Made by a program: the position numbers and the translations under genes | Shown here: positions 1 to 11,380 of the stretch, piece after piece | Position numbering within the stretch: position 1 is the stretch's first letter | Layout of the letters: each line of letters opens with the position of its first letter | NCBI GenBank assembly: GCA_933228895.1 | Contig: OW121848.1 | Location: 100,769,470-100,833,469, forward strand | Origin: Platycnemis pennipes | Taxonomy: Eukaryota > Arthropoda > Insecta > Odonata > Platycnemididae | Reading direction: 5' to 3' | DNA: 64,000 nucleotides | The notes under the pieces: generated by a model | Told to the model about the DNA's origin: nothing | Database searches by the model: none | Seen by the model: the letters and a program-made list of their open reading frames with translations, nothing else

Positions 1-1648
1 CCAACAAAAGATAACTCTGTCGTCCCATCTACTGCAACTTTCATGCTCTCCGCTCAAATGTTTTTCCGCAAGGGTTGCCTTGAGCATAGAGAGTCGCAGT
101 CCTTAGTTGGAGACGTAAAATATCAAGAGCCATGATAAGAGAATGGGGTCAGTAGAAGGAAATGGTGTGCAAACGAAATAAAAACTCAAAAAGGTCTCAC
201 CTAATTAGGTAGATCGAGAGGAAAATGGAATATTTCCAATCACCATTTCATTATACAATCACATACATATTATATCATTATTATATCACATACAGCAACA
301 ATACTTAAGTTCTTGTCTAAGTTAGTCCAAACCACTATTGCCACATGCTAACGTAATATCAGATGATCCGATAAGAAAATCGGCAGTTTAGAAAAAATTT
401 TAAAAAAATTGCACCCAGATTCTATTACAAGTAAGTTGATATTCTTTCTCTTTAAGTATTTAAACGATTTGGAGAAAGATTTTTTAAAATATCCATTTTC
501 TTAAGCTTAATTTACGGTTCTGCTTGATTTCAGCATGGAATATGGTCACTTTTTCAAAAATCATAATTAATATAAACCCGTGTTAGAAGTAGTAGACAAT
601 AACTGAGAAATATAGTTTAACTTCCACTTAACTGCAAGTAACAAGATGCCAAGGGCAGAAATACGGTCTACCAAGGGGAAAAATGTGATGCAAAAGTTAG
701 GTAAAGATGTTATTTCGTGTAAGACCAAACGTGGAATATTCTTCTAGTATTTTGGGCACATGGGAAAAGGTATTAATAAAAGAATTATTTAAAATTTAGA
801 GGAAACCAGCTAGATTCTTGAACAATTGCTATGATAAGAGGGTAAGTGAAGGTATGTCTCTGTGCTTGAGAGAGACAATGGGATAGGATACCTTTCAAAT
901 ACAAAGACAGCAAGCCAGACTAAGGCTAAGTACCAGACCGACAAGTTCACCACCGAAACCTAGTTGATTATAAGGTCCTCACACTCCTTTGGTAGACAGA
1001 ACCACGGGGATGAGAGAAGAGAAATGTACCACGCCACAATTAGATTCAAATATTTGAGTCTAAATGTGATGTAATGTCTTTCCTCAATCATATTCGAACC
1101 ATAGCAATATCATGATTTCTCACTCCATGATGCCTTCATAAAATAAATTTTCCTCGACAGGAAAATTGAATTGCATACATTACATTGATATGGATGCATG
1201 ATTTAAACAGGAGTGAAATTAAAATTTTTTAGCATAGCATGTATGCATGAAATACTAATATGTACATTGCTTGCTTGTAGCACTTCTTAATTTTTTTTTT
1301 AATTTTGAATGAAAGTTAGAATTTTTATTGCGTGTTTCCCTTATGATATTCATATAAATATCTCATTCGGCAGGTAGCATAAGTGAACTTTAATGGATGT
1401 AGGTGCGTAGCGCACAATTGGTAACAACTCAGTCCCTAACACCTACACTCAAGGTGGCGTGCTGGGTAGTAAGTAGATATATTTTAAATATCACATAAGG
1501 ACAATGAGAAATGCTCAATAATTATTAGTTTTTATCCCAATATTCCGACACGACTCGGTAGGCATATAGAACCATAGACACTAATAACGTGAAATGAGTT
1601 AATGTCCCCACGTATCCCAATTTTGATGCTTAAAACAAAAGTTTGCGT
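1..1648. other. AT-rich noncoding DNA
   Basis: I see no gene here. The sequence is AT-rich with stops in all frames. Around 1400-1470 a short segment (TAGCGCACAATTGG) vaguely resembles a tRNA A box, but no matching B box follows, so I do not call a SINE. It may be intron of the minus-strand gene that starts at 21893, but nothing in the sequence proves that. Confidence 0.5.
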
Positions 1649-1660
1649 CTCTATTACAAC
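1649..1660. repeat. Target-site duplication of LINE copy 1, left
   Basis: CTCTATTACAAC directly precedes the (ATC)n tail and is repeated exactly at 2357-2368. A 12-bp duplication is typical of target-primed reverse transcription. Confidence 0.85.
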
Positions 1661-2356
1661 ATCATCGTCATCATCATCAGTCAACAATCCTAAAATTGGT
1701 TTGACGCAGCCCTCCACTCGATTCTTCTATCGGCCAACCTCTTCATATTAACGTAATTTTTTTCTTCTTTCACGTCCTTCACGACCTGTTCTATATAAAT
1801 GATACGAGGCCTGCCTTTTCCATTCTTCCCGTTTACTTTTCCTTCGACGATTGTCTTCATAAGGCTATCGTGTCTTAAGATATGGCTGATTAAGTTGTCC
1901 CGTATCTTTTATAATTTTCAGTAGACTTCTTTTTTCTCCCACCCTTCTTAAGACTTCTTCATTTGTCACTCGGTCGATCCATTTGATCTTCATCATTCTT
2001 CGGTAGCACCATATTTCGAATGCTTCCACCCTTTTCTTCTCCGCTGATGTCATCGTCCATGCCTCACTGCCGTAAAGAAACATTGTCCGGGTATACGTTC
2101 TGAAGAATTGCCTACTTACTTCTAAGATTGTGTTTCCAGCTGTAAGTAGTTTCATCTTTTAATAGAATGCCCTCTTTGCCTGGACTATTCTACTAACAAT
2201 TTCTTTCTTGCTTCCTCCATCGTTGGTTACCCTGCTTTGCAGAAAACAGAACCCTTTCACCTCCTCCAGTTTTTGTTTTTCTAGTATAACGTTGGTTTTG
2301 GCCTCTTCTCTCTTGCTGCACACCAACATCTTAGTCTTCTTCTTATTGATCTTCAG
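1661..2356 (-). mobile_element. LINE (RTE-like) copy 1, 5'-truncated, dead
   Basis: This is the 3' end of a non-LTR retrotransposon encoding the C-terminal part of a reverse transcriptase. On the minus strand it enters at the conserved word LKINKKKTK, then reads RRMMKIKW and NEEVLRRVGEKRSLLKI, and the frame ends at AASNQF followed by TAG. About 20 bp of 3' UTR and an (ATC/GAT)n tail follow at 1661-1680. It is broken in two visible ways: an in-frame TAA at 2159-2161, where copy 2 has a Gln codon (FYQK), and a frameshift near 1890-1900, after which the IVEG/GRPR segment continues in another frame. The direct repeat CTCTATTACAAC flanks it at 1649-1660 and 2357-2368, which fixes both ends. The element body is 696 bp. 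Endonuclease and catalytic RT motifs are absent. The RTE-like assignment rests on the short 3' UTR and microsatellite tail and is inference. Confidence 0.9.
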
Positions 2357-2368
2357 CTCTATTACAAC
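2357..2368. repeat. Target-site duplication of LINE copy 1, right
   Basis: This is the second exact copy of CTCTATTACAAC. The minus-strand frame runs on for about 26 codons beyond it, but that part is flanking DNA and not element sequence. Confidence 0.85.
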
Positions 2369-5300
2369 CTGTTTTAAAAATTCTGATAAGTCAGCAAATT
2401 TATTCTGCATAACATAATCAGACAGATCCTTTGCTATGTAAACCAAAGGAAGAAAGTCTCATCTTCCTCTAGCTACGAGGCTTTCCATTCTCAGATTAAT
2501 GAGAATAGCTAAAAATCCCTTGAAGAATCACCTGACTTTGTTTTAACTCGAAGATCGAATCACATTTACATTACTCACGATGTGATACTTCAGAACGAAA
2601 AATGCATTAACAGAATTCACGCGAGGCTAGGAAAAGAAGAATAAATGAGAAATTCGAGGGGACAATAGAAAATGAATAATAAAATAATATTAAGATTAAT
2701 AAAAATGCATAAATCGAGAGGTCATGGCATAAAATTGCGAGGATTGCTACTCATCATTGAGAGTACCATCGGAATCGTCCTAGTGATCCTGCCCTCTGAG
2801 GAAACTGCAATCTCCCACGCTTCTAAGAACACTCGCTATGGTACTAAACATATGCGAAAACACAGTGTCATACGGAGTATCTTCGTTTTGAATTGCCTTA
2901 CACATTAGAGGCATTCCGCTAAAACCATGGCATTCACGTTATCCTGAGAACTTGACAGCAAACAAAAAGCCCGGATCCCGGATCAGCCCGGTTATTTTGC
3001 AGCTAGCTTCGGATTTGGTAGCTAATATCTTCCAATTTCCGTATATTTGGACGATATTTAGTGCCCACAATCCAGAGCAGATAAATTTTTCAATCCACCC
3101 AGGATTCCTTCCCCCTAGAAAGGGAGTTCACAAGCTGAAAGTCAAGACTTCGACATAACGAGAGAATGCCAAACATATTTATTCAGCCAAAATATTTTCT
3201 TTGCAAATTTCATTTGGCAGGAAATCGGCAAGATATTTTTTTAAATATCCTTCCGTCCTCCCTCACCATCGAGAGCTGACGTGAACATACAATGTGAAGC
3301 GAACTTCCGTGACTCACTCCGTGGCTGCAGTTTTTAGCGAAGCAGCAGCTGGGGTAATCGTGGTTTCCCGCGATGTTGACGGCGTGCACACTGCGTGGCG
3401 GAAAAATTATTTATACGGAGGTTTTTGGCTCACGGTTTGAATATAATGGTAAATTTTTATCTTTTTTAACGGATAACGCATATATATTGGTCTCATTCCC
3501 GCTGATCGATTCCTTCGTGTGGTTTTCTGGCTTTCATTGCAAACTTTTTCATCCCTTTTGAAGATTTTATTCATCACATGGCAGTCATGTTCCCATTGAT
3601 ATACAGATGTGATGCGGTTTTGGTAAACCTGCCGTAATATTATTTTTTCCAGGAATAAGAGAGGAGGACTTAAATGGAAAATATGTAAGTTTTTTTCCGA
3701 TTAAACAAACACTTTTGATGAGCATCACTATGCTAGTTTGAGGAATATGGACAACTTTCATTCCCTTCATGATATAAACTAGCGAATAAGGTGTAAACGA
3801 AAATATCACCAAAGATTACGCAAATGACATTTAACTACCTGAAGTCATCTATAACCTACTCTATCATACTTATGAAGCAAATATTAAATATACATGCTAA
3901 AAAATAAATAAGTGACCTATTCCAAACGGTACTACATCGTCACGTGGAAAATTGAATTCATATTTTGCCACTTAGTTTTTTGGAGCTTACTATTCATCTT
4001 GTCGACGCAAATGTAGACACATTATGTCACTCGAATTAACAAAATAGTATCCCAAGTGTGTATATAATGCCTCATAAATCAAAAAATATATAACTCAATC
4101 ATATAAATGCAATTTTTCTTCCAAAATATACAATTTGTTAATGATCATTAAGTTTTTATACAAATATTCCCCATTAGTAGATTTCAGTCCATTTATTTTC
4201 ATAAATTATGCTTTCGAAAAAGTGCAATGATGAGTGCGTCGGAAGTTTCACTGATAGTTGAAAAGCTCCATAAAAATCATTCCACATTATGAGTTCTATT
4301 CTTGGATTTGGATTCATTGATTATTCACCCATTAGTAAAATTTAACTCTCAATTTGATTGGGTTGCGCAACAAAGTTAAGCTAGCAGTAGTAATGTAATC
4401 ATACGAGAGAGTTCCGTATAAGAGTTCTCGAATTCGAAACGAGCACTGAGCCAACGAGTTCAAGTCCTGAGTTCAGATATCTATTAATGGAACTGACCGA
4501 AATAATAACTATCATATGACGCTTTCCGACTTTCACCTTGGGGCATTGGTGGAGTTATCCCGCGAGCTAATTATGATTGTAACCCAAACTGCAGCACCGA
4601 TATGAGGTCTCAAAACCAATGCATACACACGTTTAGAACGGCTTTCAAGTCTCCTGATGGAGATCCATCCCATGGGCAGTGACTTACGATCGGATTTATT
4701 AAACTCTCTCCTATTCAATTATGTGCAAACAAAAGCTGATGATTGGCTGCTTGAATGCCGCGCCAAGAGCGCCGAATCGATTCCGTTCCAGCTAACCTAA
4801 CGCTTTTGTATCCATGAGTTTCCTGGAACAAAAATGCCGAAGAAGTCATTCGCGTGAATGATTCTCCCTCATAGTGGCAATATTCATCTCTCATTCGAAC
4901 GGAGAGACTAACCTCTTCAACCCCAATGTCCTACTTCTTCCTCACCACCATTTCAAATCCCATATTAGCTAGCTACCTAGCACTAATTCGTCTTGAACTT
5001 CACTTCGAATCATTGCTTTTGCTCGTTTTACTTTTTCCTCAGGGAACTTATTAGCGCTTAAATGTGGGTGAACTGCTGAAAAAACCTTACGTAATAACAA
5101 CGGAATTCATGGTTCGCAAAATTCATATACATTTATTAACTGAAAATACCTCCATTGATTAAAAACTATTCATTCACCCTTTATTTACCATTAACAAAGA
5201 AAATCAGTACGTACAGAGTTGAGTCTTCACGTATTTTATGAATTAAATCCCTAAGCAGAGAAGAGAAGTACAGTAATCTTTTTAAATTATTTTATTTACT

Positions 5301-6125
5301 TCAAGAAAATACTTTCCTTTTAGTCTTATAACTTGTTATATATAATTTGGGCTTCTTTCGCAGTATTTTCCGCAGTATGTTCCCTTGGATAAGCTTTTTG
5401 TATAATTTTTTATAGAATAGGAAATATTTTGAGTTTCCCTTACCGTATCGTTTTTTTATTTTTTTCTCGTAATTCATCCTTAATTTTGGTTTCATTTAGA
5501 TGTGTTAGAAAAAAGATGGAAAATATGGAAGGTGAGCCGTGTGAAATCAAATAAAAAATTCTTCAGACAATTTTAACAAATAAATTAGGTGTATTCGTAC
5601 ACGGTCGAAATGCCTCGTACATTCTTGAATCATGTTATTACAAATATTGATCTGATTACGACAAGGATTTTATCTCCTTTATCCAATATTCTATGATGCA
5701 TTTATAGCATTGCCCAGCAAAATCAATTTTCATCACCAGATAGAGAAGCACTAGTCAGGAGCAAATGGGAGGCCGAGGGCGCGCAAACGAAGAAATATGA
5801 AGACATGCGCGCATGAGATCCCAGCGGAGGGATGCGTCCATTCATTTCTGATAGTGATAACGTCAATGAGAATTTATGTTCACCCGAATTTCCATGTTTT
5901 CTGAAACAATTTCTCTACTATGGTTATGGTAAAGATATTCAGTCAATATAAAAGTACCTAATAGTCAAGGAAGTAACCTTTGTAATCAAGAAATTTAATT
6001 AAGTCTTTTCATTAGGATTTTGAATCATGTAATTTATGATACATTTGCTTTAGGACGCAAAAATAAGGCCAGTATTTATAGAAAACATTCGAAGAGTTAC
6101 AACAGTAAAAGATAATTATTATATG
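2369..6125. other. AT-rich noncoding DNA
   Basis: I find no supportable gene. Open frames such as 2952..3158 and 4533..4718 show no recognisable domain and no splice-site support. A somewhat GC-richer patch at 3250-3420 and another at 4500-4830 stand out from the AT-rich background but hold nothing I can name. Confidence 0.4.
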
Positions 6126-6129
6126 ATAA

Positions 6130-6403
6130 AAATATGTGCTCTACCCAGAGGCTGGCCTGAGAGTTAAGGGTTGAGCTCACCAATCCCTATCCAAATGGCT
6201 TGTGAAATCCACACACCCGGGTTCTTTTCTTTTCTAGGGACCACTTCTTTTCCCTGCGCCGCATGAAGTTTCCCAGAAAGAACTGATACCTAGAAAACAT
6301 TACTGATTGGGTTTCACTGGACATGTCCACATGCCTCTCCCGGGAATCCACCCTGAGAACTACGGTCAGCAGCCAAACACTCAACCCACTGGGCTACCAC
6401 ATG
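6130..6403 (-). mobile_element. tRNA-derived SINE, family B
   Basis: Read on the minus strand, the right end shows a tRNA-like promoter head. GGTAGCCCAGTGGGTTGAG at about 6380-6398 fits an RNA polymerase III A box. GGGTGGATTCCCGGG at about 6338-6352 fits a B box. A non-tRNA body follows and ends near 6130, next to AT-rich DNA. No clean target duplication is visible, so the ends are approximate. The body differs from the four SINE family A copies in this window. It is an old copy with no protein. Confidence 0.6.
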
Positions 6404-7080
6404 TATGTTATAAATTGTAGCCTTTCGTGCTAGTCAATTTATTTTTAGTTTCCACAGGCTACTCGAATTTATAAAAATATACGTTCAGATGCAAAAATTT
6501 TGACGTTCTTAATTAATGTAAACTTTAAAATTCCCTGACGGATTATTTTGAGTCCGAATTAATCGCAGTTCGGACGTTACGCCGCAGAGCATAAATGCCT
6601 ACATCTGAGTAACACTATACGAAACAGCCTGATGGAATGTGACAGGGGTATTATCTACACCATTCCTGCAGTACCATGCTAGTATTTTTCTTTCTGGCTT
6701 CAATTTTAGGACCAAGCAAATTTACCAAATAAGCATGGCAACCTCACGTTAAGTGTATAATACAAAGATATCATACTGTTCGACTCAATGCACACAAGTT
6801 CCGTAAAATTATTTGTGGATATATGCCCCAACAGGTAAAATGTTAGATACAATTACAACTGTTGGTTAAACTCACGCATAACTCACCAGAATTCTCCTTC
6901 AGTAAAACAAGGAGCTAAACACTGCATGCTCACATCAATCTACTGGAGAGGAGATATGGAATTTCACCCGCCGATGTTTTAAAAATTTAACCCGATTCAA
7001 CAGCTAAAAACTGACTCAATGAACTGCCTTCGCTACACTGACCACGGCAGGAGGAGTATTCGAGAGCGCATAAATCATGC
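6404..7080. other. AT-rich noncoding DNA
   Basis: No gene or repeat is evident. A donor-like GTGAGT occurs on the minus strand near 6888, but the short exon it would close has stops in all phases I could test. Confidence 0.4.
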
Positions 7081-7735
7081 GTCAATTATTTTACAGCTCC
7101 AACGATACACGGAAGACTAAGTCCGAAGATTCGAAAGGGTCGTGTGCTTCGTTCCTGTGATTGCCACTTGCGCTCCCGAGTTACGACAGCCCATGGGGAC
7201 GTGAGCACTCAAATGAGCATCTTTCGGAGAGGAAACCCTGATTCCAATCCCCCGTGACGTTTTCGCAAAGTTGTTTTCGCTTTCATTCTCTCCTCTCCAC
7301 CTTTTTACGACTAACCCCCTCTCTCTTGTTTCCCATCCATTCCACGGTGTCTGAACTCCCGACGGCCAAATGCTCCGGCTCCCGCCATGCGCGTCGAATG
7401 ATTCTTGATTTGGTTGCGGTCTGCGCTGTGAATCGGTCGGGCGGACGAGACAGTACAGTTGAGATGATCTCTCGGAAATTCTTCCAATAAATTCCCTGCC
7501 TGCCGGAAGTGTAGCTCGTGAATCCCGCCCCCTCATCTACCATCCCTCACCTCCCCATCATCCTCCTCTCGTGGCCTCTCCTCCTTTCTCTTTCCCACCT
7601 ATTATTGCTTCGCTTTTCTCCCCACAATCTAGTGCATGTCCATTTATACGCCAGAATTAATAGGAAGTAGCGCGCCGACTGAAAAAGCACCGTGCAAATC
7701 ACCCCAATCAGTTTCAATTGCGTCTGCATCCACGA
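7081..7735. other. GC-rich block, pyrimidine-skewed
   Basis: The base composition rises sharply here and the plus strand becomes rich in C and T, with CpG dinucleotides throughout. Overlapping frames on both strands stay open only because the sequence is GC-rich. None shows a domain. It could be a regulatory island of the surrounding gene. Confidence 0.35.
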
Positions 7736-9550
7736 TAAAATTAAATTATCCCATGACTTAAGTAAACGTTGATACGTATTTTATGGGTGACTTTCAGAAA
7801 AACCATCCTTGCAAAAATTTAGTTTCCTAAAAAAGACCGATTACAACCACTTGTGTTTACACAACAAGAAATAATAATTGCCAATAGTTAGATTTGGTAT
7901 GACTTTGGGCGAAAAGGATTATGGGTTTCATTCAAAGCAACGCACGAAGGTAACGATCAGCTCGAGTTGCAACACAAGGTACTGTTTCATGATTTTTGCA
8001 GTACGCAGATAATTTATTGAAAAATTTATTTATCCTGCTCATTATCTATTTTAACATTTTTTAGCATTAATGAAAAATGGTGAGCCCTTACTGCTTATAA
8101 GTATTAAAAACAATAATATTTTACTTTCAAAACCACTAATTTACACGATTGAGACCTGTGAGTGCTGCTATATTACAAGGTGGTGAAACTTCTGGCCATT
8201 AATAGATGGAGTGCATTACTTAAGCTACTTGTTAAGAGCGATTGATTATTCACTGCGAGTGCTGTTTCTCTCTTAACCACTCTTAATTTCTTTCAGGAAT
8301 GGTACTTTATTATTATTTGTTTGTTAAATACCCCGAAGTAAAGGCCACATGTGCTGTTTTCGGCGGTAGTGGAAAATAAATAAATTATAACTTCTGGAGT
8401 AATACCTAAATCTTTAAAATATTTTTCATCATGCTTAAAATTTTCGGAAATCAAAACTTTAAACTACACATGGAGGCAAGTTGGTATCGTTTTCCAAAAC
8501 AATGCAGCTGAATACTGTTAATGCATCAATCTTATGATACCACCAAAAAGACATATATTTAGCTCCTATGACGACGAAACATGAACATTGCAACCCTTCA
8601 AGGAAGATGATGATAGAAAACCCAGCCTTTACAATATAGCACACGTGCAGCAATGAAAAAGACACTCAAGTCATCTCCAATTGTCCATTTCAATTCAGTT
8701 TACACGAGGGGCGATTAGTTTAAATTATTTGAACGAGCTGTTATTAAATAATAAAGTACGTATTAAACTATTGCAGTGCATTTGCCTGATTCTAACTAAT
8801 TCTTTAAGAATCCACCTATTACCTACTTTATCTCCTTCGGTTAATGTCACCAGGGTGAGTGGCAGAGAGTGAATAGCTACAATAAAATTAAATAAAGGGT
8901 TTAAATAATCAGATATCCTAAAAATATAGTAGTATGGAGAATAGGAAAAGGCATTTGGATTGTAATTTTGCTAGCTACAATTCTAAAAATAACGTAATGT
9001 AACTATATAATCGTGCAAACAAATTTTTGATTCATTCACAAGGTTTTCAAGCTATAATTTTTTTCAAATCCAATTTTAACATTTTTCCACTCCCTATTAT
9101 TGTTTATTTGAACGGAAAATTATGCTGGCAGCTCCCTGAGTCTACGGGAGCGCAGAATTTTACGTTGGCCATAAGAACGTAATCAGAATCTTCTTTCCCG
9201 AATGCCCGTGCCGAGTACCAAAGTGGAAATTCCTCCTGAGCCTAAAATGTCGAGCAGGAAACAAAGGTAAACAACTTCTATGACGAACCCAATTCCACGA
9301 AGAGTTTAGTTAGGAGCCAGAGAAAATATTCATTTAAGAAGATCATCGATGGATTATATTTCGCAAATTGAGAAGAGAGCATGAGCTGAAGCCCTCTAGA
9401 TTTTCGGTCTCACTGCCCCTCCCTAACTGGAGGCGATCATCGCGTGACACTTGCTAACCAGATGCATTCGAAGCCCTCTCCCGTAAAATTAACATGCAGC
9501 ATTTCGGAACTTAAAACCGTAGGTGACGCTTGTTCGAAAACACTGCACCA
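7736..9550. other. AT-rich noncoding DNA
   Basis: Nothing supportable. Short open frames at 8459..8665 and 8681..8872 have AT-driven composition and no domain. Confidence 0.4.
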
Positions 9551-9995
9551 TTCACTAAGAGAGCGGTCTTTTTGACCTTTTGGAAAACCGCGTGCGCGCG
9601 CGCCGAGCCGTCCTCATCACGATTAAGTCCCCGGCCCGGTATATGCCGCGAGTTACGCGCCCTTTAGCGAGCGGCGCTCCCCGGTAATGGCCCGGCGGGA
9701 TGGATTGCCCCGGGACGGCGAGATCGCCGCCGAATCCCTTTTACGCCTCCTTTTCCATGCCGCGTCCATGAAAATGGAATCATCGGGCACATTTCGGCGA
9801 TGGGTCGTGTGCTCGGGAGTGACGTTCCGTGTGCGGAGCCGCGCGACAACGACGCCCCCCTTTGGCCGTAAACGAGACTACAATGTGCACTGGGGATAAA
9901 GCGGTGATTTGCTTCACGGATCGGAGCACTCATTGCTGGATTAACGGCGCGGCGATGAACCTGGGGGGGGGAGGGGGGGGAGGAGGGGGTGAGGG
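9551..9995. promoter_or_regulatory. CpG-rich block with Z-DNA and G-run motifs
   Basis: CpG dinucleotides are dense between about 9590 and 9960. The left edge contains alternating CGCGTGCGCGCGCGCC (9589-9604), a Z-DNA-type run. The right edge is a G-run of two G8-G9 tracts and smaller ones (9963-9995). The composition resembles a promoter or enhancer island. On the minus strand the G-run reads as a long C tract ending in CAG, which mimics a splice acceptor, with an open frame down to 9664. Its product has no recognisable domain, so I annotate regulatory DNA, with modest confidence. Confidence 0.35.
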
Positions 9996-10629
9996 ATAAA
10001 GAGGTAAGAGGGTGCAGCCATTCAAATAAAAATACCAGGAATAACTTTCCAGTGGATCGGTCACGACATTAAATCGTGCGACAGGTCTCTACCGTCATGG
10101 AGTGCTTACCGTTTCAATTAGCACAACCTTTCCGGCAGGAGAGAAAACATGGGACCGTATTCATAACGTTTTCATACTTCAGAACCACTTTGGTGCCTAT
10201 TGACGAATTTCCCTGGCCGTTTCTCCTTTTGAGCCCTATCTAGGCATGTTTTTGCATATTTGATGAGCTTCTTAGTTTACTGAAACCTAATGAAGCTTAA
10301 AGAGGCCCATGTTTAGTTTAAAATGCGTTAAATATTTAGTACCTTCCCGACGTATGCCGTACATAAAGTTTTCTCGGCCTCACCACGAGATCAGACATTT
10401 CCCTGCTGACGTTTCGTTAACTTATCGCCGCGTGAACGATGACTAAGTAATCCAAGGTAACATCAGCATCAAAATACCTGCCCTATTTAGCAGCCCGGAA
10501 AAACTTAAAATTCGTCGTCCAAGCGTTGTCCGTGTTACCGCAAAAGGTATTGAAAAATGTATCATATGCCTAGGAAATCAGAGAGCGGAAGGAAAGGTCG
10601 CAAATTTACCTGCGTTTCAATGTGGATTT
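9996..10629. other. Noncoding DNA
   Basis: No gene is visible between the CpG block and SINE copy 1. Minus-strand donor-like sequences at about 10115 and 10609 have no exon that I could support. Confidence 0.35.
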
Positions 10630-10638
10630 ACCGAAAAG
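10630..10638. repeat. Target-site duplication of SINE copy 1, left
   Basis: ACCGAAAAG is present here and again at 10968-10976, directly outside the SINE body. Confidence 0.75.
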
Positions 10639-10967
10639 GGGGGGGATCGGGTTGGATTGGTGGCTAACCTGGTCTCCCATCCCGAGGGCCCGGGTTTGAT
10701 TCCCAGCAGTGGAGGATTTTCAGTGGAAAACCGGTCCCCACTTGAGTGCCTAGTGGAGGGCATTTCAAGTTCAGTACTCAGTCCGTCGGATGGAATGTGA
10801 TGCCTTGGTCGCCTTGGCGCCTTTCGTTAAGAGTAGGCTAATGCCGACGCGTTTCTCTCCACCCTTCCTCTGTTCTTTAAAAACTCCTACCATTACCCAA
10901 TTACCCACCTATCCTAAATGACGCAAATGACCTCAGCTTTCGGTCGCCTCCCCTGAATAACCAACCA
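10639..10967 (+). mobile_element. tRNA-derived SINE family A, copy 1
   Basis: This is a 329-bp SINE. The pol III B box GGGTTTGATTCCC is at 10692-10704 and a tRNA-like head GGTGGCTAACCTGG lies just before it. The body shares the words AGTTCAGTACTCAGTCCGTCG, CTTTCGTTAAGAGTAGGCT and TTTCTCTCCAC with copies at 27.9, 32.9 and 63.7 kb. The tail ends in AACCAACC repeats. A direct repeat ACCGAAAAG flanks it at 10630-10638 and 10968-10976, so both ends are fixed. It is noncoding and depends on a LINE for movement. It is the best-preserved of the four copies. Confidence 0.85.
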
Positions 10968-10976
10968 ACCGAAAAG
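10968..10976. repeat. Target-site duplication of SINE copy 1, right
   Basis: Second exact copy of ACCGAAAAG, after the AACC tail. Confidence 0.75.
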
Positions 10977-11380
10977 AGACACCCTGCTACACATGCAATT
11001 GTGCGCTGAAAGGAAAACTAAACAAAATATAATATAGTGTATATTTAATGGAAAGAGAAAAGTGATTTCACCCTGACAGTGAGTAATCTCAAATGGATAG
11101 AAAAGCTCATGGTCAAATCTCGTGCTGAATGTACATGAATTGTATAGTTCTATCCATTGATGAAGTGCTATGGATATTGGTGTTTCATTCCCGTCAATTT
11201 TTCCCCTAGAATTCTAGGTAGAATAATATTTTGACTGGATTGAAATAATTCCCTCCCTCATTCTCGACGCAATTCCGAAATGAAGAGAGCGAACGAAATA
11301 CATTCCACCACGCGTGGATTCCCTTCGAATGCTCCGATAAGAGCTCTCCACAATCCACCCTCCACAATCATCTGAACTCA

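Noticed and set aside
1532..1717. Frame ending in a poly-Asp run (LLTDDDDDD)
   Set aside because: It is the wrong frame through the LINE 3' UTR and GAT tail. The true LINE frame stops at TAG before it.
2159..2446. Extending LINE copy 1 to 2446-2455
   Set aside because: The 12-bp target duplication at 2357-2368 and the loss of family similarity show that the frame beyond is flanking DNA.
6888..6950. Possible minus-strand exon ending at CTG|GTGAGT
   Set aside because: The short exon has stops in every tested phase.
9664..9933. Minus-strand frame after a C-tract plus CAG
   Set aside because: The acceptor is simply the complement of a G-run. The product has no domain. Kept only as a note in the candidate-exon finding.
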